A DNA stretch of 64,000 nucleotides, from the NCBI RefSeq assembly GCF_020404845.1, contig NZ_JAIOJZ010000009.1:105466-169465 (forward strand), in the 5' to 3' direction. Under the pieces are notes generated by a model. The model did no database searches. It saw only the letters and a list, made by a program, of their open reading frames with translations, and had not been told where the DNA came from. The translations under genes and the position numbers were made by a program. Shown piece after piece: positions 1-8,530 of this stretch. The stretch is from Streptomyces hyderabadensis (GTDB taxonomy: Bacteria; Actinomycetota; Actinomycetes; Streptomycetales; Streptomycetaceae). Positions within the stretch are counted from its first letter, which is position 1. Every line of letters begins with the position of its first letter.

Positions 1-868
1 CGTCCAGCGCGTAGTCGATCTTGAACACGCCGGGGCCGTACCGGTAGTTGGCGTAGTGGTTGCCGAGCCCCGCGATGCGGGCCAGCGCCGTGGGCGAGGT
101 GTCGAAGACGTAGGCCCGGGCGGGCGGCAGGTCGTCCAGGCGCTTGACCTCGTAGTCGGTGTGGACGGTGCCGCCGAGGTCCTTCAGGTACGCGGCCAGG
201 GCGTCGGAGATGGACTGGGAGCCGCCGCGGGCCACGGGCCAGCCGCGGGCGTGCGCGGCCAGCGCGAAGACCAGGCCTATGGCGCCGGTCGCGAAGCCGC
301 CGAGCGGGGCCATGACGTGCGCGACGAGCCCGGCGAAGAGGGTCTTGGCCTTCTCGTCGCGGAAGCGGCGCATCAGCCACGTCGACGGGGGCAGCCCGAC
401 CAGTCCGAAACGGGCGAGGGTGACCGGGTCGCGGGGCAGCGCGGTGAGCGGCAGGGACATGAAGTCCCGGGCCAGGGTGTCCCACTTGGGCAGGAATCGC
501 TCGACCAGCCTGCGGTACGCACCGGCGTCACGGGCTCCGAAGGAGGCGGCCGTCTCACCGACCGAGCGGGACAGCACGGCGGCCGAGCCGTCGGGGAAGG
601 GGTGCGCCATGGGCAGCCGGGGATGCAGCCACTCCAGGCCGTACCGCTCCAGGGGGAGGTGGCGGAAGGCCGGGGAGTTGATGCCGAGCGGGTGCGCGGC
701 CGAGCACGGGTCGTGCCGGAAGCCGGGCAGGGTCAGCTCCTCCGTGCGCGCGCCGCCGCCCACGGTGTCCCGCGCCTCGAACACGGCGACCGAGAAGCCG
801 CGGCGGGCCAGCTCCACGGCCGCGGTCAGTCCGTTCGGCCCCGCACCCACTACGACCGCATCGAGCAT
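1..868 (-). CDS. FAD-dependent oxidoreductase, phytoene-desaturase-like (partial)
   Basis: Only the N-terminal 289 residues lie in the window; the gene runs off its left edge. The protein opens with a Rossmann dinucleotide-binding motif, VVVGAGPNG at residues 5-13, and then the VGGGARTEE stretch that contacts FAD in the phytoene dehydrogenase/amine oxidase superfamily (COG1233). Such enzymes oxidise or isomerise carotenoid-like or other hydrophobic substrates, but the substrate cannot be told from this part. The ATG at 868 is chosen because GAAGG lies about 8 bases upstream; an in-frame GTG at 877 is possible. No carotenoid gene is next to it on this side, so a carotenoid role is not supported. 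Confidence 0.85.
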   Translation of the reverse strand, partial: MLDAVVVGAGPNGLTAAVELARRGFSVAVFEARDTVGGGARTEELTLPGFRHDPCSAAHPLGINSPAFRHLPLERYGLEWLHPRLPMAHPFPDGSAAVLSRSVGETAASFGARDAGAYRRLVERFLPKWDTLARDFMSLPLTALPRDPVTLARFGLVGLPPSTWLMRRFRDEKAKTLFAGLVAHVMAPLGGFATGAIGLVFALAAHARGWPVARGGSQSISDALAAYLKDLGGTVHTDYEVKRLDDLPPARAYVFDTSPTALARIAGLGNHYANYRYGPGVFKIDYALD

Positions 869-1701
869 CGACGGCACCTTCGGACCCCTTCGTCTGCCGA
901 TGGCCACAGGGGATCAGGATATGCCCGGGGTCCGACAGCGCGCGGCCGCGGGTGGACGGCACCGGTCGCCGCACCGCACGCGGCGCGGCGACGCGGGCAG
1001 ACAGCCGCCCGTCGGCCCGCGACGCAGGCCCCCGCTCCCCCGGCGCGGGGAGCGACCCGGCCCCCTGCGCGGGACGGCACCCGGCCTCGGCCCACGGCGC
1101 ACGGAGACCCCGGGCCCTCGCCCCGGGGAAACCCCCGGCCCCCGACCCTTGACGCAGCACCCAACCCCGGGCGCGGGGGCACCCCGGCCCCCGACACGGA
1201 ACAGCACCCGAGCTCGGCCCACGGCACAGGGAGTCCCCCGGCCCTCGCCTCGGGGGAAACCCCCGGCCGGAGGCCTGGCGAGGCACCCCGGCCCCCGGCG
1301 CGGGACGGCACCCGGTTCTCGCCCCCGGCGCGGGGCCCCGGTCCTCAGCTCGGAGGCGGCACCCCGCCCCCCGGCACAGGACGGCACCCGGCCTCGGCCC
1401 ACGGCACAGGGAGTCCCCCGGCCCTCGCCCCGGGGAAACACCCGGTCCCCGACCCTTGACGCAACACCCAACCCCCGGCGCGGGGGCACCCGACCCCCGA
1501 CACGGAACAGCACCCGATCTCGGCCCACGGCACAGGGAGTCCCCCGGCCCTCGCCTCGGGGGAAACCCCCGGCCTGAGGCCTGGCGAGGCACCCCGGCCC
1601 CCTGCGCGGGACGGCACCCGGTTCTCGCCCCCGGCGCGAGGCGGTCCCGCGGCCTCCGGTGCGGGACGGCACCCGCCCCCCGGCGCGGGGTACCGGCAGG
1701 T
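869..1701. repeat. GC-rich intergenic tract with a tandem direct repeat of about 307 bp
   Basis: No credible gene lies in this 833-bp gap. From about 1068 to 1680 there are two near-identical direct copies with a period of 306-307 bp. For example, GACCCTTGACGCA occurs at 1144 and 1451, and ACACGGAACAGCACCCGA-type sequence begins near 1195 and 1501. Each copy also contains a shorter degenerate half-unit around GGCACAGGGAGTCCCCC. Several frames stay open only because the tract has few A or T bases. They give low-complexity Pro/Arg/Gly protein and no ribosome binding site. Function unknown. Confidence 0.75.
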
Positions 1702-2631
1702 TCAGGCGGCCGTCGTGGTGCGGTACGTGCTGGGGCTGAGGCCCCTGTGGCGTTTGAACGCGGCGCTGAAGCCGAACGCGTCGGCATAGCCGACGGACCT
1801 GGCGATCTGCGCGATGCTGAGGTCGGTGTCGGTCAGCAGCGCCTCGGCGTCGGCCATCCGGCATTCGGTGAGGTAGGCGAGGGGCGGGCGGCCCATCAGC
1901 TCGGTGAAGCGTTTGGCGAACAGCGCCCGCGAGACGCCCGCCTGACCGGCCAGCGACGCCACCGTCCAGGACTGGGCGGGCCGGCTGTGGAAGGCGTGCA
2001 GCGCGGGCCCGAGGACCGGGTCGGCCAGTCCGCGGTACCAGCTGGGCGCGTCGGCGCCCGCCCGCTCGAACCAGGTGCGCAGCGTGCACACCAGGGCCCA
2101 GTCCAGGAGCCGGTCCATGAGCGCCTGGGAACCCGCCGTGAGCCGGGCGGCGTCGGCGGCGGCCGTCTCCAGCCAGGCGCAGACCTCGGCGTCCTCGCTG
2201 ACGACCAGGAGGTGCGGCAGGGCGCGCAGGAGGCGCTCGGGGCGGTGGCCCGAGGCGCGGTAGGCGCCCACGATCAGCGCGGTCGCCCCGTCCGGATCGC
2301 TGCCCCAGCGGATGCCGCCGAGGTCCTCGGCGGTGCACTCGGCATCCGGGAAGCACGCGATCTCGTACTCGGCGTGCGGGCGGTCGACGGTGCCGGGCCG
2401 GTCCACCAGGAGGAACGGCTCGGGGCCGCGCACGACGGCCGTGTCGCCCGCGCCGACCGTCCGGCGGGTGCCGTCGGGCAGCAGCAGGGTGCCGCCGCCG
2501 CGCAGCACACTGACCATGGTGAGGGGCGCCCCGTCGGAGAAGCGGACCGACCAGGGAGCCGTGAGCACGGCATGACTGACGACCGAGCCCTCGGCCCGGA
2601 TGCCGCTCAGCAGGCAACTCAGGGGATCCAC
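1702..2631 (-). CDS. AraC family transcriptional regulator (cupin_6 sensor)
   Basis: A DNA-binding regulator of about 309 residues. The N-terminal half resembles the cupin_6 domain of AraC-type activators (PWSVRFSDGAPL, then GGGTLLLPDG). The C-terminal 100 residues hold the two helix-turn-helix motifs: WTVASLAGQAGVSRALFAKR, then LSIAQIARSVGYADAFGFSA and the closing GLSPSTYR. It is divergent from the flavodoxin-like oxidoreductase at 2745 across about 113 bp, so that gene is the likely target, as often seen for AraC/quinone-reductase pairs. The start is uncertain: GTG at 2631 fits the family best, but GTG at 2652 is also in frame and neither has a strong ribosome site. Confidence 0.85.
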   Translation of the reverse strand: MDPLSCLLSGIRAEGSVVSHAVLTAPWSVRFSDGAPLTMVSVLRGGGTLLLPDGTRRTVGAGDTAVVRGPEPFLLVDRPGTVDRPHAEYEIACFPDAECTAEDLGGIRWGSDPDGATALIVGAYRASGHRPERLLRALPHLLVVSEDAEVCAWLETAAADAARLTAGSQALMDRLLDWALVCTLRTWFERAGADAPSWYRGLADPVLGPALHAFHSRPAQSWTVASLAGQAGVSRALFAKRFTELMGRPPLAYLTECRMADAEALLTDTDLSIAQIARSVGYADAFGFSAAFKRHRGLSPSTYRTTTAA

Positions 2632-2744
2632 GCCGCCATCGTAGACGATCACGCATGTTTCCCAGAGTTTCTCCCATGGATCATCCACTCGGGCATGGCT
2701 GTACTGGACTCGTCGCAACGGACCGAGACCAGCCGGGAGACCCC

Positions 2745-3425
2745 GTGACGCAGCACAGCAGCAAGGCCAGGACCGCCCTCGTCGTCGTCGCGCACCACCG
2801 CGCCGACTCCCTCACCGCGCACACCGCCCGCCGCACCGCCGACCGGCTGCGGGCCGCCGGATACCGCGTCGACCTGCTCGACCTGCACGCCGAGGGCTTC
2901 GACCCGCGGATGAACACGGCGGATCAGCCGGACTGGGGCAACAGGGAGAAGGCGTACTCGGACGAGGTGCACGCCCATATGGGGCGCGTCCTGGACGCCG
3001 ATGTGGTGGTCGCCGTCTTCCCGGTGTACTGGCAGAGTGTGCCCGCCCTCCTCAAGGGCTGGATCGACCGGGTGTGGAACTACGGCTTCGCCTACGGCCG
3101 CAGCAAGCCGCGCCTCGCGGGCAAGCGCATGCTGTGGCTGGGCCTGGCCGGTGCCACCGCCGACGACGCCGTCACCGAGGGGATGCACTCCCTGCTGGAG
3201 GCCAACCTCAGCGAGGGCATCGCCTACTACTGCGGCTTCGCGCACTCGACCGTCGGCCTGCTCACCGACGCCGAGGACCGCCCGCAACGCGTCGACGCCG
3301 CGGGCAACCTGCTGGTCGGGGACGCGGTCACGGGCGCCGAGCGGGAGGCGCAGTACGCGGACTTCGACCGCCGGGCGCGGGAGTTCGTGGAGAAGTTCCT
3401 GGCCGACGAGGGGGTGGCTGCCTGA
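2745..3425 (+). CDS. Flavodoxin-like NAD(P)H oxidoreductase (MdaB/YwrO type)
   Basis: A 226-residue flavodoxin-2 family enzyme, expected to bind FMN or FAD and reduce quinones or related electrophiles with NAD(P)H in the cytoplasm. Visible signatures are the N-terminal beta strand TALVVVAHHRADSLT, the acidic PDWG stretch, VVAVFPVYWQSVPALLKGWI and the following DRVWNYGFAYG, which is characteristic of the family. The GTG at 2745 is preceded by GGGAGA at a suitable distance; the upstream ATG at 2655 lacks such a site and adds a non-conserved tail. It is divergent from an AraC regulator that probably controls it. Exact substrate unknown. Confidence 0.88.
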   Translation: MTQHSSKARTALVVVAHHRADSLTAHTARRTADRLRAAGYRVDLLDLHAEGFDPRMNTADQPDWGNREKAYSDEVHAHMGRVLDADVVVAVFPVYWQSVPALLKGWIDRVWNYGFAYGRSKPRLAGKRMLWLGLAGATADDAVTEGMHSLLEANLSEGIAYYCGFAHSTVGLLTDAEDRPQRVDAAGNLLVGDAVTGAEREAQYADFDRRAREFVEKFLADEGVAA

Positions 3426-3438
3426 CGGCGCCGGGGCA

Positions 3439-4284
3439 TCAGGCCTCGCCCGCCAGCAGGGCCACCACCCGGCGGGCCGTGGCCGCGTCGCGGGCGGCGG
3501 TGAACGGCAGTTCATTGCCCCCCGTGATGCGGAAGGGCTCGCCCGTGCGGGTCAGGTGGGTGCCGCCCGCCTCCTCGACCAGCAGGAGACCGGCCGCGTG
3601 GTCCCACGCCGCCTCCCAGGAGAAGGCGGTGGCGTCGGACTCGCCCCGGGCCACGGCCAGGTACTCCAGGCCGGCCGAGCCGCAGGGGCGCGGGGCCACG
3701 CCCGCGGTGCGCAGGGCGAGCAGGTCGCGCTTCTGCTCGTCCGTCGTGTAGTCCGGGTGGGACGTGGCCACCCGCAGCTCGCGGCCGGGCTCGGGCGGCC
3801 CCGCGTACAGCCGCTCGCCGTCCAGGAAGGCGCCCCGGCCCCGTACCGCCGTGGCGAGCCGGTCGTCGGCGGGGGCGTAGGTCCAGGAGGCGTGCACGAC
3901 GCCGTGGTGGGCCAGCGCGACCAGCGTGCAGAAGCCCTCCTCGCCGCGCACGAACTGCCGGGTCCCGTCGACCGGGTCGACGATCCACACCGGCGCCTGG
4001 CCGCGTATCGCCCCGTAGGACGCGGGGTTCGCGTGGACCGCCTCCTCGCCGACCACCACGGAGCCCGGCAGCAGGCCGGCCAGGGCGTCGGTGAGATACA
4101 GCTCGGCCTTGCGGTCGGCGTCGGTCACCAGGTCGTGCGGGCCGGCCTTCTGGTCGACCTCGTGTGCCGCGAGCCGGCGCCAGCGCGGCATGATCTCCTG
4201 CGCGGCCGCCTTGCGGACCGCCTCCGTCACGTCTTCGGTGTGCCGGGCGAGAAACTCGTCGATGGTTTCGTTGTTCTCGATCAT
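3439..4284 (-). CDS. Inositol monophosphatase family protein
   Basis: About 281 residues with the complete lithium-sensitive phosphatase signature: GEEAVHANP (first metal-binding glutamate), IVDPVDGTRQF (DPxDGT motif) and WEAAWDHAAG (WDxxAG motif). The family hydrolyses phosphomonoesters such as inositol-1-phosphate, histidinol phosphate or 3'-phosphoadenosine phosphate with Mg2+. The substrate cannot be assigned here; the closest Streptomyces relatives are usually annotated only to family level. The ATG at 4284 is preferred over an in-frame start at 4320. It converges with the oxidoreductase at 3425 with 13 bp between stops. Confidence 0.87.
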   Translation of the reverse strand: MIENNETIDEFLARHTEDVTEAVRKAAAQEIMPRWRRLAAHEVDQKAGPHDLVTDADRKAELYLTDALAGLLPGSVVVGEEAVHANPASYGAIRGQAPVWIVDPVDGTRQFVRGEEGFCTLVALAHHGVVHASWTYAPADDRLATAVRGRGAFLDGERLYAGPPEPGRELRVATSHPDYTTDEQKRDLLALRTAGVAPRPCGSAGLEYLAVARGESDATAFSWEAAWDHAAGLLLVEEAGGTHLTRTGEPFRITGGNELPFTAARDAATARRVVALLAGEA

Positions 4285-4379
4285 GACTCCATGAGACCAC
4301 GCGCCACTGACAACCCCCACCCGGGCGGTGTACTCCGGGTGGAAACGGTACGAACATCAGGTGCACCGGCGCGCGCCGG

Positions 4380-6242
4380 TCAGCGGCCGACCGCGTACCC
4401 CTGCATGCCGCGCGGGTTCGCCGCCGCCGACAGCACGCCCGTCTCCGGGTCCCGCGCGACGGCGCACAGCCGGCCCTCCGACCACGCCTCGCCCACCGTC
4501 ACGTCGTGCCCGCGCCGCCGCAGTTCCTCGACCACCGCCGCCGGCATCCGGGACTCCACGGTGACGGAGCCCGCCCGCATGCCGCGCGGGAAGAAGGACC
4601 CGGGGAAGCTGTCGGTGTGCCAGTTCGGGGCGTCGATCGCGCCCTGGAGGTCGAGGCCCCCGCGCACCCGTTCCCGCAGCGCGACGGCGAGGAAGAAGTG
4701 CGTCTGCCACTGGTCCTGCTGGTCGCCGCCGGGGGTGCCGAAGGCCATCACCGGCACCCCGTCGCGCAGGGCGATGGACGGCGTGAGCGTGGTGCGCGGG
4801 CGGCGGCCCGGTGTGAGCGAGTTGGGCAGGCCCTCCTCCAGCCAGGTCATCTGGAGCCGGGTGCCGAGCGGGAAGCCCAGTTCGGGCACGACGGGGTTGG
4901 ACTGGAGCCAGCCGCCGCTGGGCGTGGCCGAGACCATGTTTCCCCAGCGGTCCACGATGTCGAGGTGGCAGGTGTCGCCGCGGGTGCCCCCGTCGGCGGC
5001 GACGTCCGGCTCCCCCGGCACCGGGGAGGCCGGGCTCTTGGCGACCGTCGGCTCGCCGACCCCGAGGGCGTCCAGGCCCTCCCCCTCCACGGCCGCGACG
5101 AGCGCGTGCGCGCTGAGCCGCGGGACGCGCCCGCCCGGGGCGCCGGGGCGCAGTTCGAAGGACGCCTTGTCGCCGACCAGTTGCCGCCGGGCCGCGTTGT
5201 ACTCGGGCGACAGCAGGTCGTCGAGCGGCACTTGGTCCGCGCCGTCCGCATCGCCGTACCAGGCCTCCCGGTCGGCCATGGCCAGCTTGCAGCCCTCGAC
5301 CAGCAGGTGGACGTAGTCGGCGGAGCCGAGGGCGGGCAGCTCGGGCGGGAGCAGCGCCAACTGCTGGAGCAGGACGGGGCCCTGACTCCAGGGTCCGGCC
5401 TTGCACAGGGTCCAGCCGTTCCAGTCGTACGTCGCCGGGGCCTCGTAGTGGGCGGACCAGCCGGCGAGGTCGGCGGCGGTCAGGGTGCCGGTGTGGCGTT
5501 CGCCGCTGGTGTCCAGGGTGGGCCGCCCGGCCTGCCGGACGAGGGCCTCGGCGATGAAACCGGAGCGCCAGATCTCCCGCGCCGCGTCGATCTCCGCCTC
5601 GCGGCTCCCCTCCTGGCCCGGGTTCGGGCCCACCGCGCCGGACGCCTCGGCCAGCAGCCGCTTCCAGGTGGCGGCGAGCGCCGGGTTGCGCAGCAACTCG
5701 CCGGGGCGGGGCGGGCGCCCGCCCGGCAGGTAGACCTCGGCGGAGGAGGTCCACTCGGTCTCGAACAGCTCCCGGACGGTCTCGACGGTCTCCGCGACCC
5801 GCTCCACCGGGGCGTGCCCGTGCTCGGCGTAGCCGACGGCGTACTTCAGCACGTCGGCCAGTGACCTGGTGCCGTGGTCGCGCAGCAGGAGCAGCCAGGC
5901 GTCGAAGGCCCCGGGCACGGCCGCGGCGAGCGGTCCGGTGCCGGGCACCAGGTCGAGCCCGAGCCCCTTGTAGTGCGCGACCGTGGCCCCGGCCGGTGCC
6001 ACGCCCTGTCCGCACAGCACCCGCACCTCACCGCCCGCCGGCGCGAGCAGGATCGGCACCTCCCCGGCGGGCCCGTTGAGGTGCGGCTCGACGACGTGCA
6101 GCACGAAGGCCCCGGCCACGGCGGCGTCGTAGGCGTTGCCCCCCTCCTCCAGCACCGCCATGGCCGACTGCGAGGCCAGCCAGTGGGTGGAGGACACCAT
6201 GCCGAAGGTGCCCTGGAGGGTGGGGCGAGTCGTGAACCGCAT
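4380..6242 (-). CDS. Gamma-glutamyltransferase family protein
   Basis: About 620 residues of the Ntn-hydrolase gamma-glutamyltransferase family. The predicted autoprocessing site and nucleophile is the threonine in GDTCHLDIVD, followed by the usual DRWGNMVSATPS stretch; the oxyanion region FGTPGGDQQDQ comes later. No clear signal peptide is seen after the ATG at 6242 (MRFTTRP), so this copy is probably cytoplasmic, unlike the secreted paralogue at 38351-40162. Family members cleave gamma-glutamyl bonds or act as acylases; the substrate is unknown. An upstream in-frame start at 6281 is less likely. Confidence 0.88.
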   Translation of the reverse strand: MRFTTRPTLQGTFGMVSSTHWLASQSAMAVLEEGGNAYDAAVAGAFVLHVVEPHLNGPAGEVPILLAPAGGEVRVLCGQGVAPAGATVAHYKGLGLDLVPGTGPLAAAVPGAFDAWLLLLRDHGTRSLADVLKYAVGYAEHGHAPVERVAETVETVRELFETEWTSSAEVYLPGGRPPRPGELLRNPALAATWKRLLAEASGAVGPNPGQEGSREAEIDAAREIWRSGFIAEALVRQAGRPTLDTSGERHTGTLTAADLAGWSAHYEAPATYDWNGWTLCKAGPWSQGPVLLQQLALLPPELPALGSADYVHLLVEGCKLAMADREAWYGDADGADQVPLDDLLSPEYNAARRQLVGDKASFELRPGAPGGRVPRLSAHALVAAVEGEGLDALGVGEPTVAKSPASPVPGEPDVAADGGTRGDTCHLDIVDRWGNMVSATPSGGWLQSNPVVPELGFPLGTRLQMTWLEEGLPNSLTPGRRPRTTLTPSIALRDGVPVMAFGTPGGDQQDQWQTHFFLAVALRERVRGGLDLQGAIDAPNWHTDSFPGSFFPRGMRAGSVTVESRMPAAVVEELRRRGHDVTVGEAWSEGRLCAVARDPETGVLSAAANPRGMQGYAVGR

Positions 6243-6338
6243 GTGCGACCTCGGTGTTCGGGTACTCCGGCCGCGGTCCATCCAACATCACAGACGGCCG
6301 CGGGGGAATGCCCCGTTCCAGGGCGCCGCCCGCCGCCG

Positions 6339-7277
6339 TCACGCGCAGCGCAGGCCGGTCAGTTCCTCGGAGCGTGCCCAGATCCGGCGGGCCTCGTCCG
6401 TGCTCCGCAGGCGGCTGTAGAGCTTCTGCGGCGCGGGCGGTCCCCCCAGCCGGCCCGGGCCGCCGGGGCCGTAGAACGCCCCGCGTTCGGCCTGCGGCGA
6501 CGTGGCGGCGTACAGCGCGGGGAGCTGCGCGGTGCGGACCGTGCCCAGGAGGATGCCGCGGGCGGACAGGACGCGGATGACACGTACGCCCAGGGTGTCC
6601 CGGGCGCGGCCCACCTCGGGGCGGGCGGCGAGCAGGTTGGTGGGGGCGACGCCCGGGTGGGACAGGTTGCTGGTGATGCCCCAGTCACCGGCCGCGCTGC
6701 GGCGGTCGAGTTCCAGGCCGAAGAGGCCGAACGCGATCTTGGACTGGCTGTAGGCGCGCATCCCGTCGTAGGAGCGTTCCCAGTTCAGGTCGTCCCAGTT
6801 GATGGCGTTCCGGTTGGCCGCGACGCTGATCTGCGAGGTCACGCGGGCCCGGCCGGCCCGCAGCAGCGGCAGCAGGCGGGCGACGAGGGCGAAGTGGCCG
6901 AGGTGGTTGGTGCCGAACTGCAGCTCGAACCCGTCCGCGGTCGTCTGCCGCGCGGGCGGCGTCATGACCCCGGCGTTGTTGACCAGCAGGTGGATCGGGC
7001 GGTCCTCCGCCAGCAGGGTCTCGCCCAGTTCCGCCACGGAGGTGAGCGAGGACAGGTCGAGCGTGCGCAGGGACACCTCGGCGCCGGGCACCCGCGCCCG
7101 GATCGCGTCCAGCGCGGCCTCGCCCTTGCGCGGGTTGCGGACCGGCAGGAGCACCTCCGCCCCGGCGGCCGCCAGGCGGGTGGCGATGCCGAGCCCGATG
7201 CCGTCGCTCGCGCCGGTGACGAGCGCGCGCCGGCCGGTCAGATCGGGGACCGTGATGTCGAAGTCGGTGCGGGGCAT
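6339..7277 (-). CDS. SDR family NAD(P)-dependent oxidoreductase
   Basis: A classical short-chain dehydrogenase of 312 residues. It has the cofactor motif GASDGIGLG (TGxxxGxG type) near residue 21, the structural NNAG motif (LLVNNAGVM) and the catalytic YSQSK (YxxxK). Length and the C-terminal extension match retinol-dehydrogenase/protochlorophyllide-reductase-like SDRs. The ATG at 7277 is preceded by AGGAG. It is divergent from the XRE/MmyB regulator at 7551, a very common pairing in Streptomyces in which the regulator controls the dehydrogenase. Substrate unknown. Confidence 0.9.
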   Translation of the reverse strand: MPRTDFDITVPDLTGRRALVTGASDGIGLGIATRLAAAGAEVLLPVRNPRKGEAALDAIRARVPGAEVSLRTLDLSSLTSVAELGETLLAEDRPIHLLVNNAGVMTPPARQTTADGFELQFGTNHLGHFALVARLLPLLRAGRARVTSQISVAANRNAINWDDLNWERSYDGMRAYSQSKIAFGLFGLELDRRSAAGDWGITSNLSHPGVAPTNLLAARPEVGRARDTLGVRVIRVLSARGILLGTVRTAQLPALYAATSPQAERGAFYGPGGPGRLGGPPAPQKLYSRLRSTDEARRIWARSEELTGLRCA

Positions 7278-7550
7278 GAGGTCGCTCCTGGGGGGGGGTG
7301 TCGTTGCTTTCCTCGTGATGTCGTCGTTACCACCTTGACCGGATCCGGCGGCGGGATGCAGGGTCTGCCGATCCCCTGATCGCGCGTCCGAGGGTCCGGC
7401 CCCTTCCGCCCTTCACGCAGGTCGGAGCCGGTTTCGGCGCGGACCGCGGGCGCCTGGGAGGCCGCAGAGGGGGATCGGCGATCCGTGGCTGCGCCGCCGC
7501 GGCGGCGATAGAAAGGGGGTGGGGAAAGCGGTGCAGGAGGAGAGGGCCTC

Positions 7551-8393
7551 ATGGAGATCGACCGGAGCGGGCTCGCCGCCTTCCTGCGGCGCCGGCGGGA
7601 GCTGCTGCAGCCCGAGGACGTCGGGCTCCCGCGCGGACAGCGCCGCCGGACCAGCGGCCTGCGCCGCGAGGAGGTCGCGGCGCTGTGCCACATGTCGACC
7701 GACTACTACGCGCGCCTGGAGCGGGAGCGCGGCCCGCAGCCCTCGGCCCAGATGGCCGCCTCGATCGCCCAGGGCCTGCACCTGTCGCTGGACGAGCGCG
7801 ACCACCTGTTCCGCCTGGCCGGGCACAACCCGCCGGTGCGCGGCCCGGCCGGCGAGCACGTCGGCCCGGGTCTGCTGCGCATCCTCGACCGCCTGGCCGA
7901 CACCCCCGCCGAGATCGTCACCGAACTCGGCGAGACCCTGCGCCAGACGCCGCTGGGCGTGGCCCTGACCGGCGACACCACCGCGTTCACCGGACCGGAA
8001 CGCAGCATCGGCTTCCGCTGGTTCACCCTGCCGGCCACCCGCGCCCTGTACGCACCGGAGGACCACGCCCTGCTCTCCCGCATGTTCGCCTCCGGGCTGC
8101 GCCAGGTCGTCACGCTGCGCGGGCCCGGCTCCCGCGCCGCCCGCTACGCCGACCTCCTCCTGGAGCGCAGCGAGGAGTTCCGCGCCCTGTGGGACACGCA
8201 CGAGGTGGGCGTGCGCCCCGCCCGGGTCAAGCGCTTGTGCCACCCCGAGGTCGGACTCCTCGAACTGGACTGCCAGACCCTCCTGGACCCCGACCAGTCG
8301 CACCTGCTGCTCGTCTACACCGCCACCCCCGGGTCCGAGAGCCACGAAAAGCTGCGTCTGCTGTCCGTCATCGGCCCCCAGCCGGTCGGCTGA
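7551..8393 (+). CDS. XRE family regulator with MmyB-like ligand-binding domain
   Basis: A 280-residue regulator. Residues 8-75 form an XRE helix-turn-helix with the hallmark GLRREEVAALCHMSTDYYARLE. The remainder matches the MmyB-like C-terminal domain, which has a PAS-like fold and binds fatty-acid-type ligands in characterised members. The ATG is preceded by GGAGGAGAGGG. It is divergent from the SDR gene across 273 bp, so it most likely regulates that gene and itself. The direction of control is not evident from sequence. Confidence 0.9.
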   Translation: MEIDRSGLAAFLRRRRELLQPEDVGLPRGQRRRTSGLRREEVAALCHMSTDYYARLERERGPQPSAQMAASIAQGLHLSLDERDHLFRLAGHNPPVRGPAGEHVGPGLLRILDRLADTPAEIVTELGETLRQTPLGVALTGDTTAFTGPERSIGFRWFTLPATRALYAPEDHALLSRMFASGLRQVVTLRGPGSRAARYADLLLERSEEFRALWDTHEVGVRPARVKRLCHPEVGLLELDCQTLLDPDQSHLLLVYTATPGSESHEKLRLLSVIGPQPVG

Positions 8394-8502
8394 CCGCACC
8401 GCACACGCGCAGTCTCTGTACGAACTCCGTTTCCCCGTTGTATGACTTCTCCCTATGTGATGGGGGAGGCGTTTTCCGGGGCGCGTGCCCCGGATGTCGA
8501 TT

Positions 8503-8514
8503 GACAACGTTGTC
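8503..8514. promoter_or_regulatory. Perfect 12-bp palindrome, likely LacI-type operator
   Basis: GACAACGTTGTC is a perfect inverted repeat with a central CG, as LacI-family operators have. It ends 16 bp before the start codon of the mannosidase-phosphatase gene. No LacI gene adjoins it; the LacI gene near 59 kb faces a different palindrome, so the cognate regulator is probably outside the window. Confidence 0.6.
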
Positions 8515-8530
8515 CACAGGGAGAGGGTCC

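Noticed and set aside
1..868. Carotenoid biosynthesis cluster
   Set aside because: Only one phytoene-desaturase-like gene is partly present, with no phytoene synthase or cyclase nearby. The fold is shared by many unrelated oxidoreductases.
56..1459. Long open frames on both strands across 56-1787, up to 587 residues when extended to 2677
   Set aside because: They overlap the oxidoreductase and AraC genes in the wrong frame or cover the GC-rich repeat tract. The products are low-complexity Arg/Pro/Gly/Ala with no domain or ribosome site.
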